DNA from: Bradyrhizobium australiense
GTDB taxonomy: Bacteria; Pseudomonadota; Alphaproteobacteria; Rhizobiales; Xanthobacteraceae
Assembly: GCF_013114825.1 (NCBI RefSeq)
Contig: NZ_JAAVLX010000003.1
Location: 124,001-188,000, forward strand
Reading direction: 5' to 3'
Length of the DNA stretch: 64,000 bases
Shown here: in pieces, positions 39,748 to 49,201 of the stretch
How positions within the stretch are numbered: position 1 is the stretch's first letter
Layout of the letters: each line of letters opens with the position of its first letter
Notes under the pieces: generated by a model
Database searches by the model: none
Told to the model about the DNA's origin: nothing
What the model saw: only the letters and a program-made list of their open reading frames with translations
Made by a program: the position numbers and the translations under genes

Positions 39748-41145
39748 ATGACAATGACCCGCCGCACCTTCCTGTCGGCGTCCGCAGGACTGGCGGTGGT
39801 TCCGGCTTTTTCCGGTGCGCGTGCGGCGGCCGCACCCTTGCCGCGGGAAGCCGACATCGTGGTGATCGGCGCAGGCGCGGCCGGCATTGCTGCGGCGCGG
39901 CGGATCATGGCGGCGAACCGCAAAGTGATCGTGGTGGAGGCGGCGAGCCAGATCGGCGGCCGCTGCCAGACCGACGTTTCGACTTTCGACGTACCGTTCG
40001 ATCGCGGCGCGCGCTGGATGCACAATCCCGAGACCAATCCGATGATCAAGCTGGCGCGGGCGGCCGGGCTCGAGATCACGACCGCGCCATCGGGCCAGAA
40101 GATCCGCATCGGCCGCCGCAATGCCCGCGCGGGCGAGACGGAAGAATTTCTCGCCGCCCTAGTGCGTGCCAATCGCGCTATCGATGACGCTGCGCGGCGG
40201 TTCGATGTCTCCTGCGCTTCCGTATTGCCGAAGGACCTCGGCGACTGGGCCGGCACGGCGGAATTCGTGTTGGGGGCCGGTTTCTCCGGCAAGGATCTGA
40301 AAGACGTCTCGGTCGCCGACAAGTCTCGCGCGCAGGATCGCAACACCGCGATCGGCTGCCGCCAAGGGTTGGGCACGCTGATCGCAAAACTCGGTGAGCA
40401 GGTGCCGGTGGCGCTGTCGACCCCGGCCAGCCGGATTTCCTGGAGCAACCGCGACGTCATGGTGGAAACACCTGCCGGCAAGATCGTCGCGCGCGCCGCC
40501 GTCATTACGGTGTCAAGCAACGTATTGGTCGCCGGCAACATCAAATTCGCGCCCGACATCCCGAAGCGCATGATCGACGCGGCTTCGAAACTCAGTCTCG
40601 GCAGCTACGACCGGATCGGCCTGCAAATGTCAGGCAATCCGCTCGGCCTCGCCCGTGACGACATCATCATCGAGCAGAGCAACTCGACGAAGACGGCGCT
40701 GATGTATGCTAATCTCGGCGGCTCGTCGCTTTGCACGCTCGATGTCGGCGGCTCCTTCGGCCGCGATCTTTCCGTGCAGGGCGAGAAGGCCATGGTGGCG
40801 TTTGCGGCGGAATGGCTGACGAAGTTATACGGCAGCGAGGCGGCGGCCGCGGTGACGAAATCGAGCGCGACGCGCTGGAATGCCGCGCCGTTCGCGCTCG
40901 GCGCGATGTCGGCGGCCGGTCCCGGCGGGCAGTCCTCGCGAAAGGTTCTGACCGAACCGATCGGCTGCATGTATCTTGCCGGCGAGGCTACCCATGAAAC
41001 GCTGTGGGGAACCATCGACGGCGCCTGGGAGAGCGGCGAGCGCGCGGCAGAGGCGGCGTTGCGGCGGATCGGCGCATTGAAGGACCTCGAGCCGGAAGCG
41101 CGGCCAGCGAAGCAGCGGCGGCGTGCACCGTCTCCGATCAACTGA
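39748..41145 (+). CDS. Tat-exported FAD-dependent amine oxidase
   Basis: A 465-residue flavoprotein with a twin-arginine leader (TRRTFLSASAGLAV, cleavage near ARA at about 28). The FAD-binding motif is IVVIGAGAAGIAAARRI, followed by VVEAASQIGGRC and the C-terminal MYLAGEATHETLWGTIDGAW, the monoamine-oxidase pattern. It would oxidise an amine in the periplasm with oxygen or another acceptor; the substrate is not readable. The next gene's ATG overlaps its TGA by one base (TGATG), so the two proteins are probably made together. Confidence 0.9.
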   Translation: MTMTRRTFLSASAGLAVVPAFSGARAAAAPLPREADIVVIGAGAAGIAAARRIMAANRKVIVVEAASQIGGRCQTDVSTFDVPFDRGARWMHNPETNPMIKLARAAGLEITTAPSGQKIRIGRRNARAGETEEFLAALVRANRAIDDAARRFDVSCASVLPKDLGDWAGTAEFVLGAGFSGKDLKDVSVADKSRAQDRNTAIGCRQGLGTLIAKLGEQVPVALSTPASRISWSNRDVMVETPAGKIVARAAVITVSSNVLVAGNIKFAPDIPKRMIDAASKLSLGSYDRIGLQMSGNPLGLARDDIIIEQSNSTKTALMYANLGGSSLCTLDVGGSFGRDLSVQGEKAMVAFAAEWLTKLYGSEAAAAVTKSSATRWNAAPFALGAMSAAGPGGQSSRKVLTEPIGCMYLAGEATHETLWGTIDGAWESGERAAEAALRRIGALKDLEPEARPAKQRRRAPSPIN

Positions 41146-41861
41146 TGGCCCGCCCCAAAGCGCTGATCTCCTGGTCAAGCGGCAAGGACTCCGCCTTTGC
41201 GCTGCATGAAGTGGTGCGCGCAGGCGAATTCGAGGTCATCGGCGCGCTGACCACGGTGACCGAGACGTTCGGCCGGGTATCGATTCACGGCGTGCGGCAG
41301 GAGATCTTGCAGGCGCAGTGCGAGGCCGCCGGCCTGCCGCAGCGGATCGTGCCTATACCGTATCCCTGCCCGAACGAGGTTTATGAGGCGCGGATGGGCG
41401 AGGCGGTCGCGCAAGCCGTCGCCGATGGGATCACGCATATGATCTTCGGCGATCTGTTTCTGGCCGACATCCGCGCCTATCGCGAACAGAAGCTGGCGGG
41501 CACCGGAATCACACCGCTATTTCCGCTCTGGGAGCGGCCGACGCCGGAGCTGGCGCGAGCGATGATCGCGAGCGGGCTGGAGGCGCATCTCGCGACCGTC
41601 GATCTGCAGAAGCTGTCGGCGGAATTCGCAGGCCGGAGATTTGATGCGACGCTTTTGGCCGATCTGCCCGAAGGCGTCGATCCCTGTGGCGAGAACGGCG
41701 AGTTTCACACCTGCGTGGTGGCGGGCCCGATGTTTTCGGGGCGGGTGGCGGTCGCAACGGGCGAGTGCGTCGAGCGCGATGGGTACGCGTATTGCGATCT
41801 GATGATGGATGAAGAATCTTCCGTCGTCCCGGCCAAGCGAAGCGCGAGCCGGGACCCATAG
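41145..41861 (+). CDS. PP-loop ATPase, diphthine-ammonia-ligase-like (DUF71 family)
   Basis: A 238-residue adenine-nucleotide alpha-hydrolase. The PP-loop is ISWSSGKDSAFAL; further marks are RVSIHGVRQEIL, FGDLFLADIRAYRE and ENGEFHTCVV, all typical of the MJ0570/Dph6-like family. Dph6 amidates diphthine in archaea and eukaryotes; bacteria have no diphthamide, so the bacterial substrate is unknown. It is coupled to the amine oxidase by a one-base overlap. The last 14 residues (VVPAKRSASRDP and stop) are read from dispersed repeat B, indicating a replaced C terminus. Confidence 0.85.
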   Translation: MARPKALISWSSGKDSAFALHEVVRAGEFEVIGALTTVTETFGRVSIHGVRQEILQAQCEAAGLPQRIVPIPYPCPNEVYEARMGEAVAQAVADGITHMIFGDLFLADIRAYREQKLAGTGITPLFPLWERPTPELARAMIASGLEAHLATVDLQKLSAEFAGRRFDATLLADLPEGVDPCGENGEFHTCVVAGPMFSGRVAVATGECVERDGYAYCDLMMDEESSVVPAKRSASRDP

Positions 41862-41953
41862 CCACCGCTGACTATTGCTTACGGATCTCGGGCCGCAATC
41901 CTGTCCACAAACTTGCTGCAGTGGTTATGGGTCCCTGCTTTCGCAGGGACGAC
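41824..41953. repeat. Dispersed palindromic repeat, family B copy 1
   Basis: Left hairpin GTCCCGGCCAAGCGAAGCGC with GAGCCGGGAC, then ACCCATAGCCAC; right part GTGGTTATGGGTCCCTGC, TTTCGCAGGGACGAC. The left end overlaps the end of the PP-loop gene. A second copy is at 54640. Confidence 0.75.
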
Positions 41954-41959
41954 AGTGGC

Positions 41960-42730
41960 TTACCGCAAGACGCCATCCAGCGCCGGCAGGCCGAAGATCA
42001 CCGCGGCCGCGATCAGCGCGTAGCAGATCGCGCGGAATACGGCTTCGCTGGCCTTGCCGAACAGCGAGGCACCGAACCAGACGCCGATTCCGTAGACAGG
42101 TCCGACCACCAACGCAAACCTGATTGCATCGAATGTGATCAATCCGGTCGCGGCGTAGCTGACGGCGGAGAAGACATCCGAGGCGCCGAAGAACAGCAGG
42201 ATGTTGGCGCGCGCGATGACGAACGGAAGAGGCCGGCCGAGCCAGTAGCCGACGATGGGCGGGCCGCCGGTCTGGGCCAGCCCGCTGCAAAGGCCTGACA
42301 GGCCGCCAATGCCGATCGAAACCGCCGCATGGTCCTTGCCGCGGTAACGCCAGCCCGAGAGCAACAGCAGCAGCAGCGCGAAGACGAAGGCGGAAATGAT
42401 CCAGCGCGTCGTTACCGGTTCGAGGCGGCTCAGGAAATAGGTGCCGATCGGCACGCCGATCAGCGCACCGGCTACCATGACCGCTGTCGCCTTGCGGTCG
42501 GCCTTATCCCACGCGCCAGGCAGCAGCGGTGCGGCGGCGACGAAATCAATGATCAGCAACAGCGCGGCCACGAGCCGCGGGTCGGCGATCGAGCTTGCCA
42601 GCGGCATGAAGATCAGCGCCGAACCGAACCCCGAAAATCCGCGCGCCGTTCCCGAGACGAAGGCGACGACGCAGATCGCAATTGCGGCGTTGAGGCCGAT
42701 GTCAGCCGGAATGAGCACCGCTGGGTTCAT
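41960..42730 (-). CDS. TauE/SafE (TSUP) family membrane transporter
   Basis: A 256-residue polytopic membrane protein with about eight hydrophobic segments. N-terminal region ICVVAFVSGTARGFSGFGSA and repeat LCSGLAQTGGPPIVGYWLGR are characteristic of the TSUP/TauE family, which exports or imports organosulfur compounds such as sulfite or sulfoacetate. The substrate is not readable from context. It precedes pheT by 6 bp in the minus direction... that is, it starts just after the pheT stop, so it may be read through from the pheST transcript. Confidence 0.9.
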   Translation of the reverse strand: MNPAVLIPADIGLNAAIAICVVAFVSGTARGFSGFGSALIFMPLASSIADPRLVAALLLIIDFVAAAPLLPGAWDKADRKATAVMVAGALIGVPIGTYFLSRLEPVTTRWIISAFVFALLLLLLSGWRYRGKDHAAVSIGIGGLSGLCSGLAQTGGPPIVGYWLGRPLPFVIARANILLFFGASDVFSAVSYAATGLITFDAIRFALVVGPVYGIGVWFGASLFGKASEAVFRAICYALIAAAVIFGLPALDGVLR

Positions 42731-42736
42731 GCGGCA

Positions 42737-45145
42737 TCATCCCCGCAAGGTGCCGCCGGTCTTCTTCGTCACCTCGGCTACGATCTTGGCCGCCACGGCC
42801 TCGATCTCCTGGTCGGTCAGCGTCTTCTCGCGTGGCTGAATCGTCACGGCAATGGCGACCGACTTCTTTTCGGGATCGATGCCCTTACCCTCGTAGACGT
42901 CGAAAACGATGACGTCCGTGATCAGCTTCTTGTCGACGCCTTGCGCGGCGCGCACGATTTCGCCGGCCTTCACGCCGCGATCGACGATGAAAGCAAAATC
43001 GCGCGACACCGGCTGGAACGCGGAGAGTTCGAGCAGCGGCTTGGCGCGGGTCGGTTTCTTCTTGGCATCGGGAATGCGGTCGAGAATCACTTCGAACGCG
43101 ATCAGCGGGCCATCGGCCCCGAGCGCCTCCAGCGTGCGCGGATGCAGTTCTCCGAAATAGCCGAGCACGTTCTGCGGCCCGATCTGGATGGTGCCGGAAC
43201 GCCCCGGATGCAGCCAGCTCGCGCCGCCCGGCACGATCTGCAGCGCCTGCATCGGCGCGCCGGCAGCCGCGAGCACCGCGAACGCATCGGCTTTGGCGTC
43301 GAGCGCGTCGGGCTGGGCAGAGCCGGACCAGTGCCGGCCCATGCCGTTTGAGGACGCAAAGCCGTGGCGCACACCTGAGGCTGCGACGAACTGGTTCTCC
43401 GGCTTGTCGCCTTTGAAGACCTGTCCGACCTCGAACAGCGCGACGTCGGAGTACCCGCGGTTGGCATTGGCCTGCGCCGCGGCGACCAGGCCCGGCAAAA
43501 GGCTCGGCCGCATGTCGGATAGATCGGAAGCGATCGGGTTGGCGAGCGCGAGCTCCGCCTGGCCGCCGCCGAACAATTCGGCATGCGGCTTGGAAATGAA
43601 CGACCACGTCACGGCTTCCACCATGCCGCGCGCAGCGAGCGCGCGCTTGGCGCGGCGGGTGCGGTTCTGGATCGTGGTCAGGACCGGCTTTCGGGCTTCG
43701 TCGCCACGCTCGAACGGCGTCATCGGCACCCTGTCGACGCCGACGATGCGAACGATTTCCTCGACGATGTCAGCCTTGCCGTGCACGTCCGTCCGCCAGG
43801 AGGGGACGGCGACCTTGACCACCGGGCCGCTGCCAGCGACCATGAAGCCGAGATGGCCGAGAATGCGCCGCATCTCGACCAGCGGCACCTCGATGCCCGC
43901 CAGGCGTTTGACCTCGCTCAGCGGGAAATCGATGATGCGATCGTCGCCGAAGGCGTTACCGACGACCACGGTCTCCGACGGCGTCCCGCCACAGAGCTCC
44001 ATAACGATTTTTGTCGCGAGCTCAAGCCCCGGCACCATGAAGGCCGGATCGACGCCGCGCTCGAAACGGTAGCGCGCATCGGAATTGATGCCGAGCTTGC
44101 GTCCGGTCTGCGCGATGTTGATCTCGTTCCACAGCGCCGATTCGATCAGCACGTCGGTCGTATTCTCGTCGCAGCCGGAAGCCTCGCCGCCCATGATGCC
44201 GGCGAGCGATTCGACGCCGTGCTCATCCGCAATCACGCAAATCGAGGGATCGAGCGCATAGGTGCGGCCGTCGAGCGCCAGCAGGCTCTCGCCTTCCTTT
44301 GCGCGGCGTACGGTGAGATCGCCCGTCACCTTCCTGGCGTCGAACACATGCAGCGGCCGGGCGCGATCGTAGGTCATGAAGTTGGTGATGTCGACCAGCG
44401 CGTTGATGGGGCGCAGCCCGATCGAGGTCAGGCGCGTCTGCAGCCATTCCGGCGAGGGACCGTTCTTGACGCCGCGCACCAGCCGCAGGGCAAAGCCCGG
44501 ACACAGCGTGGCGTCCTCGACGGTTACTTTCACCGGGCAGGGGAATTCGCCCTTGATCTGCTTGATGCCGGGATCGATGAACTTGCCCATATCGGCAGCA
44601 GAGAGATCGCGCGCGATGCCGTGCACGCCGGTGCAGTCCTGACGGTTCGGCGTCAAATTGATTTCGAGCACGGGATCGCCAAGCCCGGCCCATTCGGCGT
44701 AGCCCTTGCCAATAGGCGCATCGGCTGGCAACTCCATGATGCCGTCATGGTCGTCGGAAATCTGCAGCTCCGCCGCCGAGCACAGCATGCCGCGGCTCTC
44801 GACGCCTCTGATGGTGCCGACGCCGAGCGTGATGTTCTTGCCCGGGATGAACGTGCCGGGCGGCGAGAACACGCTGACGAGCCCAGCGCGCGCATTCGGC
44901 GCGCCGCAGACCACCTGCACCGGCGCAGCCCCATTGCCGGTATCGACCAGGCAGACCCGCAGGCGATCGGCATTGGGATGCTGCTCGGCCGAAATGACCC
45001 GCGCGATCGAAAACGGCGCCAAGGCCTTGGCTTTGTCCTCGATGCTCTCGACCTCGAGCCCGATCATGGTGAGCTTGTCGGCGAGCTTTTCCAAGGACTC
45101 GTCGGTGTCGAGATGTTCCTTCAGCCAGGAGAGCGTGAATTTCAT
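42737..45145 (-). CDS. pheT: Phenylalanyl-tRNA synthetase beta subunit
   Basis: An 802-residue subunit of the alpha2-beta2 PheRS. N-terminal [21 protein letters not shown] and the tRNA-binding (EMAP-like) domain [18 protein letters not shown]3/B4 editing region ([15 protein letters not shown]); B5; and the C-terminal anticodon-binding domain ending GGTLRG. It ligates Phe to tRNA-Phe with PheS. Here pheS and pheT are not adjacent: an ASCH-domain gene and a repeat lie between them. Full-length and intact. Confidence 0.97.
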   Translation of the reverse strand: MKFTLSWLKEHLDTDESLEKLADKLTMIGLEVESIEDKAKALAPFSIARVISAEQHPNADRLRVCLVDTGNGAAPVQVVCGAPNARAGLVSVFSPPGTFIPGKNITLGVGTIRGVESRGMLCSAAELQISDDHDGIMELPADAPIGKGYAEWAGLGDPVLEINLTPNRQDCTGVHGIARDLSAADMGKFIDPGIKQIKGEFPCPVKVTVEDATLCPGFALRLVRGVKNGPSPEWLQTRLTSIGLRPINALVDITNFMTYDRARPLHVFDARKVTGDLTVRRAKEGESLLALDGRTYALDPSICVIADEHGVESLAGIMGGEASGCDENTTDVLIESALWNEINIAQTGRKLGINSDARYRFERGVDPAFMVPGLELATKIVMELCGGTPSETVVVGNAFGDDRIIDFPLSEVKRLAGIEVPLVEMRRILGHLGFMVAGSGPVVKVAVPSWRTDVHGKADIVEEIVRIVGVDRVPMTPFERGDEARKPVLTTIQNRTRRAKRALAARGMVEAVTWSFISKPHAELFGGGQAELALANPIASDLSDMRPSLLPGLVAAAQANANRGYSDVALFEVGQVFKGDKPENQFVAASGVRHGFASSNGMGRHWSGSAQPDALDAKADAFAVLAAAGAPMQALQIVPGGASWLHPGRSGTIQIGPQNVLGYFGELHPRTLEALGADGPLIAFEVILDRIPDAKKKPTRAKPLLELSAFQPVSRDFAFIVDRGVKAGEIVRAAQGVDKKLITDVIVFDVYEGKGIDPEKKSVAIAVTIQPREKTLTDQEIEAVAAKIVAEVTKKTGGTLRG

Positions 45146-45162
45146 GACGATGGTTTCTCTTG

Positions 45163-45230
45163 TCCCCTCTCCCGCTTGCGGGGAAGGGTTAGGGTGGGGG
45201 CTCTCTCCGCAACGGCGGTCGAGAGAGGGG
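45163..45230. repeat. Dispersed repeat, family F copy 2
   Basis: CCCCTCTCCCGCTTGCGGGG then AAGGGTTAGGGTGGGGGCTC and GAGAGAGGGG. Related to the arms of copy 1 at 35498. It sits in the leader of pheT, 18 bp before its start codon. Confidence 0.6.
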
Positions 45231-45266
45231 GCGCAACGGTGTCTGATGCTATCTCACAGAGCCCAC

Positions 45267-45671
45267 TCATGACGTCTGCTCTTCCCGCGCAAAAACCTCG
45301 ACCAGCCGAAACCGTTCGCACATCAGCATCATGTCTTCGCTGAACCGGCCCAGCCGGCCGAAATAAATGCGGTGCGCCTGCCGCCAGTATTGGAGGCTGC
45401 GATCGCCTTCGCCTTCCTCGTAGGCAAAGGCGGTATCGACGTCGTTGTAGCGGCGGTAGCTCACTTCGGTGGTTTCAATCACGCAACGCGGTGTGCCGCG
45501 GCCGTCGCGCACGATCCAGCGCTCGCCCGGCGTCGACGTGTTCGGCTCATCCTCGGTCGAACAGGTCGCGGTCTTGATGCCCCTGATCACGAGGTCGAGC
45601 AATTCGTCAGCCAGTTTCGGGCTGTCGCCGAAGGCGAACGACCGCTGATATTTCGCAGGGACCGCACTCAC
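45267..45671 (-). CDS. ASCH domain-containing protein
   Basis: A 134-residue protein. The ASCH fold is indicated by [26 protein letters not shown], quoted here as [15 protein letters not shown], and [12 protein letters not shown], with the acidic [18 protein letters not shown] at the end. ASCH domains are beta-barrel relatives of PUA and may bind RNA or nucleotides; some cleave modified nucleosides. The start is GTG at 45671, overlapping the pheS TGA (GTGA), so it is coupled to pheS, and it precedes pheT. A role in translation is tempting but inferred only from position. Confidence 0.88.
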   Translation of the reverse strand: MSAVPAKYQRSFAFGDSPKLADELLDLVIRGIKTATCSTEDEPNTSTPGERWIVRDGRGTPRCVIETTEVSYRRYNDVDTAFAYEEGEGDRSLQYWRQAHRIYFGRLGRFSEDMMLMCERFRLVEVFAREEQTS

Positions 45672-46750
45672 GTGCTCAATCCTCCCGCCAGCGTCGGGAT
45701 GTCGAGCGGCTTGAAGCCGTAATGCGACAACCAGCGCACGTCGCTTTCGAACAACTGGCGGAGATCGGCGATGCCGTATTTCAGCATCGCGATGCGGTCG
45801 ATGCCCATGCCCCAGGCAAAGCCCTGGTAAACATCAGGATTGATGTCGCAGGCGCGCAGCACGTTCGGATGCACCATGCCGCAGCCGAGAATTTCGAGCC
45901 AGTCCTCGCCTTCGCCGAAGCGGATCTCGCCCTTGTCGCGGCGGCACTGAATGTCGACCTCAAGCGAAGGCTCGGTGAAGGGGAAGAACGACGGGCGGAA
46001 CCGCATGTTGATGTGGTCGACCTCGAAGAACGCCTTGCAGAACTCGTGCAGGATCCATTTGAGGTGACCGAGATGCGAGCCCTTGTCGATCACGAGGCCC
46101 TCGACCTGGTGGAATTGCGGCGTATGGGTCGCGTCGGAATCGATGCGATAGGTGCGGCCCGGGCAGACCACGCGGATCGGCGGCTTCTGCGACAACATCG
46201 TGCGAACCTGCACCGGCGACGTGTGCGTGCGCAACAGCATGCGCGAACCGTCTTCCTTCGGGTTGAAGAAGAACGTGTCGTGCATCTCCCGCGCCGGATG
46301 GCCCTCGGGGAAATTCAACTTGGTGAAGTTGTAGTCGTCGGTTTCGATGTCGGGACCTTCGGCGATCGAAAATCCCATGTCGGCGAAGATTGTGTTGACC
46401 TCTTCGAAGACCTGGCTCAGCGGATGGATGCGGCCCTGCTCGGCAGCCGTCTCGCGCAACGGCAGCGTGACGTCGATGGTCTCGGAAGCAAGCCGGGCAT
46501 CGAGCGCAGCAGACTTCAGAACGTCGCGGCGCGCCGAGAGCGCCTGGGTGACCTTGTCCTTGGTGAGGTTGATCGCGGCGCCTTGCGTCTTCCGCTCGTC
46601 CGGCGACATCTTGCCCAGCGTAGCGAGCAGCGCGGAGATCGAGCCTTTCTTGCCGAGTGCTGCGACGCGCACCGCTTCGAGAGCGGCCTCGTCAGCAGCG
46701 GCTGCGATATCGGCGAGGATCTGGGATTCGAGTTGAGCGAGATCGGACAT
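45668..46750 (-). CDS. pheS: Phenylalanyl-tRNA synthetase alpha subunit
   Basis: A 360-residue class II aminoacyl-tRNA synthetase catalytic subunit. An N-terminal coiled coil ([20 protein letters not shown]) is followed by class II motifs: motif 2 in [20 protein letters not shown] and motif 3 in [18 protein letters not shown]. The Phe-binding [13 protein letters not shown] is present. ATG at 46750 gives the family N terminus MSDLAQLE; the frame further upstream is in repeat A. It follows rplT by 193 bp and is coupled to the ASCH gene. Confidence 0.97.
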   Translation of the reverse strand: MSDLAQLESQILADIAAAADEAALEAVRVAALGKKGSISALLATLGKMSPDERKTQGAAINLTKDKVTQALSARRDVLKSAALDARLASETIDVTLPLRETAAEQGRIHPLSQVFEEVNTIFADMGFSIAEGPDIETDDYNFTKLNFPEGHPAREMHDTFFFNPKEDGSRMLLRTHTSPVQVRTMLSQKPPIRVVCPGRTYRIDSDATHTPQFHQVEGLVIDKGSHLGHLKWILHEFCKAFFEVDHINMRFRPSFFPFTEPSLEVDIQCRRDKGEIRFGEGEDWLEILGCGMVHPNVLRACDINPDVYQGFAWGMGIDRIAMLKYGIADLRQLFESDVRWLSHYGFKPLDIPTLAGGLST

Positions 46751-46797
46751 GGCGACGGGTACCTCTGGGGAACGCGCGCTCGCAGCCCATACGGGGT

Positions 46798-46911
46798 TGT
46801 CATCATCCGCGAGAGCGGATGATCCAGTAACCCCCGGGGTCAAGACGTCGGTCGGTGGTTACTGGATGCCCCGCCCCGGTGCGCAATTGCGCACAAGGCG
46901 GGGCATGACAC
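46798..46911. repeat. Dispersed palindromic repeat, family A copy 2
   Basis: CATCATCCGCGAGAGCGGATG, quoted in part as ATCCGCGAGAGCGGAT, then GATCCAGTAACCCC, a core, GGTTACTGGATGCCCCGCCC and GGCGGGGCATGACA. It lies between rplT and pheS and could act on readthrough from the ribosomal protein genes. Confidence 0.75.
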
Positions 46912-46943
46912 CGGAATTGCAAGACGCCGCAGCGATTGCGAAC

Positions 46944-47303
46944 TTACGCCGCCAGTGCGGCCTTGGCTTTCTCTGCGATCGCCTGGAAGGCCGCCGGCTC
47001 GTGGATGGCGAGATCCGACAGCACCTTGCGGTCCACCGTGATGCCCGACTTCGACAGGCCGTTGATAAAGACGCTGTACGTCATGCCGAACGGGCGAACC
47101 GCAGCATTGAGACGCTGGATCCAGAGCGCGCGGAAGGTGCGCTTCTTGCGCTTGCGATCGCGGAAGGCATATTGGCCGGCCTTCTCGACGGCGGCTTTAG
47201 CGGCGCGGATGGTGTTCTTGCGGCGGCCGTAAAAGCCCTTGGCAGCTTTGTAGACTTTCTTGTGCTTGGCGTGAGCGGTCACACCGCGTTTGACGCGAGA
47301 CAT
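46944..47303 (-). CDS. rplT: 50S ribosomal protein L20
   Basis: A 119-residue basic ribosomal protein. [40 protein letters not shown] and [20 protein letters not shown] are highly conserved. It binds 23S rRNA domain II and is needed for 50S assembly. In E. coli L20 also represses its own operon through the rpmI leader; whether it does so here is not shown. It follows rpmI by 76 bp. Confidence 0.98.
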   Translation of the reverse strand: MSRVKRGVTAHAKHKKVYKAAKGFYGRRKNTIRAAKAAVEKAGQYAFRDRKRKKRTFRALWIQRLNAAVRPFGMTYSVFINGLSKSGITVDRKVLSDLAIHEPAAFQAIAEKAKAALAA

Positions 47304-47379
47304 GACTGATATCCTTGATCAGAAATAAGATGACGGGATCGCCGCGCGGGGCGGCTCGACTGTAATGGCGTGAACGCGA

Positions 47380-47580
47380 TCAGGCGTTCGGCAAGAAATA
47401 CTTCTTGACGTTGTCGCCGTCGGTCTTGAACAGCACGCGGGTGCCGCGGAGCTGACGAATCTGCTTCTTCGTCCGCTTGATCATGCCGTGGCGCTTGCCG
47501 CGCTGCGCGTGCATCACTTTGCCGGTGGCAGTCACCTTGAAGCGCTTTTTAGCGCCTGACTTGGTCTTCAGCTTGGGCAT
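47380..47580 (-). CDS. rpmI: 50S ribosomal protein L35
   Basis: A 66-residue very basic protein: [20 protein letters not shown] and [20 protein letters not shown], the L35 signature. ATG at 47580 follows AGGAGAGCCAA; the frame upstream to 47604 is not used. It leads the rpmI-rplT pair. The 271 bp between it and the opposite-strand gene at 47852 hold the promoter and leader; no further gene is seen there. Confidence 0.97.
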   Translation of the reverse strand: MPKLKTKSGAKKRFKVTATGKVMHAQRGKRHGMIKRTKKQIRQLRGTRVLFKTDGDNVKKYFLPNA

Positions 47581-47851
47581 TTGGCTCTCCTGTGGCCGCA
47601 ACACGACAACGCCCGTGAAGGCGTCCGGCCGGCAAAAATGCTCGTTAGAGCGTTGAAAGTGCTCAGATTTTCCTCAAAAGGAGGCAATCCGCACGGACAT
47701 CGACACGGCAGCCCTTGATCAGCCGGGCGATGAAGGTCGGGCTTATGGCAGAGGAAACGCCAAATGGCAACGATGAACCGCGAAGATGGCGCAGCTACCT
47801 ATCGCTGATATCATGAACACCTGAAACATCTGAGCCCGGAACAGGAAGAAA

Positions 47852-48277
47852 ATGACCCGCTTTCATCGACAGATTGCGCCCTTTCCCGCTCTTCCCGGTC
47901 GGCGTACCCTGCACTGGTTCCCGATCCTTGCCGTAATCGCCGCGATAGCGGTGCCGCCTTCGGCCGACGCTGCGACCCGCCGCAGGGTCGGGGCCTATGA
48001 CGGCACCTGGAACGTGGTGTTCGTCACCACCAGGGGCAATTGCAGTTCCGGCTACCGTGTCCCCTTCACCGTGTTCGGCGGCCGCGTTTCATCGGCCGGC
48101 GGCGGCAGAGTTTCGGGAGCGGTCAGTCGCGCCGGTGCGGTTGCGGTCAGTGTTTCGGTCGGCGCATCCCACGCGAGCGGCGGCGGCCGGCTTGTGGGCA
48201 ACTACGGCGCGGGCGCTTGGCGCGGCATCATCACCGGCGATCGCTGCAGCGGCACCTGGCAGGCTACGCGAAGCTGA
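47852..48277 (+). CDS. Small secreted conserved hypothetical protein
   Basis: A 141-residue protein with a signal peptide (HWFPILAVIAAIAVPPSADA, cleavage near residue 40). The mature domain starts YDGTWNVVFVTTRGNCSSGY and ends CSGTWQATRS; Gly/Ser-rich beta-type repeats (VSSAGGGRVSGAV, VSVSVGASHASGGG) lie between. The two cysteines probably form a disulphide that closes a small beta barrel. I recognise the pattern as common in Bradyrhizobium but know no function. It lies on the opposite strand between infC and rpmI. Confidence 0.75.
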   Translation: MTRFHRQIAPFPALPGRRTLHWFPILAVIAAIAVPPSADAATRRRVGAYDGTWNVVFVTTRGNCSSGYRVPFTVFGGRVSSAGGGRVSGAVSRAGAVAVSVSVGASHASGGGRLVGNYGAGAWRGIITGDRCSGTWQATRS

Positions 48278-48298
48278 GCGCGTAGCCTATAGCAGCGC

Positions 48299-48383
48299 AG
48301 CCCGGGTGGAGCGAAGCGAGACCCGGGAGATCTGAGTCCACGGATCGATCTACCCCGGATTGCGCCGCGCTCCATCCGGGTTA
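48299..48383. repeat. Dispersed palindromic repeat, family C copy 2
   Basis: GCCCGGGTGGAGCGAAGCGA, ACCCGGG, core, ACCCCGGATTGCGCCGCGCT, CCATCCGGGTTAC. It matches copy 1 at 16623. It lies just beyond the infC terminator between convergent genes. Confidence 0.75.
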
Positions 48384-48421
48384 CAAAAGAAAACGGCCCG
48401 CCGGATCGTCCGACGGGCCGC
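48384..48421 (-). terminator. Rho-independent terminator of infC
   Basis: On the minus strand CGGCCCGTCGGA and TCCGGCGGGCCG form a 12-bp stem (one U-G pair) with loop CGA, followed by TTTTCTTTTG. A textbook intrinsic terminator 22 bp after the infC stop. It separates infC from rpmI-rplT transcription. Confidence 0.9.
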
Positions 48422-48442
48422 TCTCGATTCCACTAACTCACA

Positions 48443-48982
48443 TCAGCGCGGCGCCAGCACCATCACGACCTGGCGGCCTTCGAATCTGGCGTCCTGCTCG
48501 ACCTTGGCGAATTCGGCGACGTCGGCCTTCACCTTGTCCAAGAGCTTGGTGCCGATTTCCTGGTGCGCCATTTCGCGGCCCCGGTAGCGCAAGGTGATCT
48601 TGACCTTGTCGCCCTCCTCGAAGAACCGCTGCATCGCGCGCATCTTCACGTCGTAATCGTGATCGTCGATCATCGGCCGCAGCTTGATCTCCTTGATCTC
48701 GACGATCTTCTGCTTCTTGCGTGCCTCGGCGGCTTTCTTCTGTGCCGAATACTTGAACTTCCCGTAGTCCATGATCTTACAGACGGGAGGATTGTTGTTC
48801 GGCGAAATCTCGACAAGATCCATGCCCGCCTCGAGGGCCATCTTGATGGCGACCACGGTCTCGACCGTTCCGTGGTTGGTGCCGTTCTGATCGATCAGCT
48901 GGATCTGCGCGTTGCGGATATCATCGTTGGTGCGCGGCCCGTCTTTGGTTGCAGCGGGCGGGGCTCTGTTGGGACGGCGAAT
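48443..48982 (-). CDS. infC: Translation initiation factor IF-3 (ATT start)
   Basis: A 179-residue protein that binds the 30S subunit and checks the initiator tRNA. The usual start codons only give a truncated 137-residue frame from within the N-terminal domain; ATT at 48982 restores the family N terminus RRPNRAPPA, then [18 protein letters not shown], preceded by GGAGAG six bases upstream. infC beginning with AUU is known from E. coli, where IF-3 represses its own synthesis by rejecting that codon. The C domain includes [18 protein letters not shown]. It is a single-gene transcript, closed by a strong terminator and separated from rpmI. Confidence 0.95.
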   Translation of the reverse strand: MRRPNRAPPAATKDGPRTNDDIRNAQIQLIDQNGTNHGTVETVVAIKMALEAGMDLVEISPNNNPPVCKIMDYGKFKYSAQKKAAEARKKQKIVEIKEIKLRPMIDDHDYDVKMRAMQRFFEEGDKVKITLRYRGREMAHQEIGTKLLDKVKADVAEFAKVEQDARFEGRQVVMVLAPR

Positions 48983-49201
48983 GGGTAACTCTCCAAAGTT
49001 GTGAAAGAAGGCTCGTAGTTTGAAGCAATACGCTCAAGACAGCAAGCGAACTCGCGGTCTGCGCCCGAAAACCGTCAAATGCGAGGCATTTCGGTCACGT
49101 CCGGCAAATATAGCGCGGCGGCCTGATCCGCAAGCGCGGCGGTCGCGCTTGACCGATAGAGTGCGCTCGCGGACAAAGCGGCGGGCGAGAGTGACCGATC
49201 C

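Noticed and set aside
43583..45343. A 586-codon plus-strand frame opposite pheT
   Set aside because: Shadow of pheT, which is complete and motif-rich.
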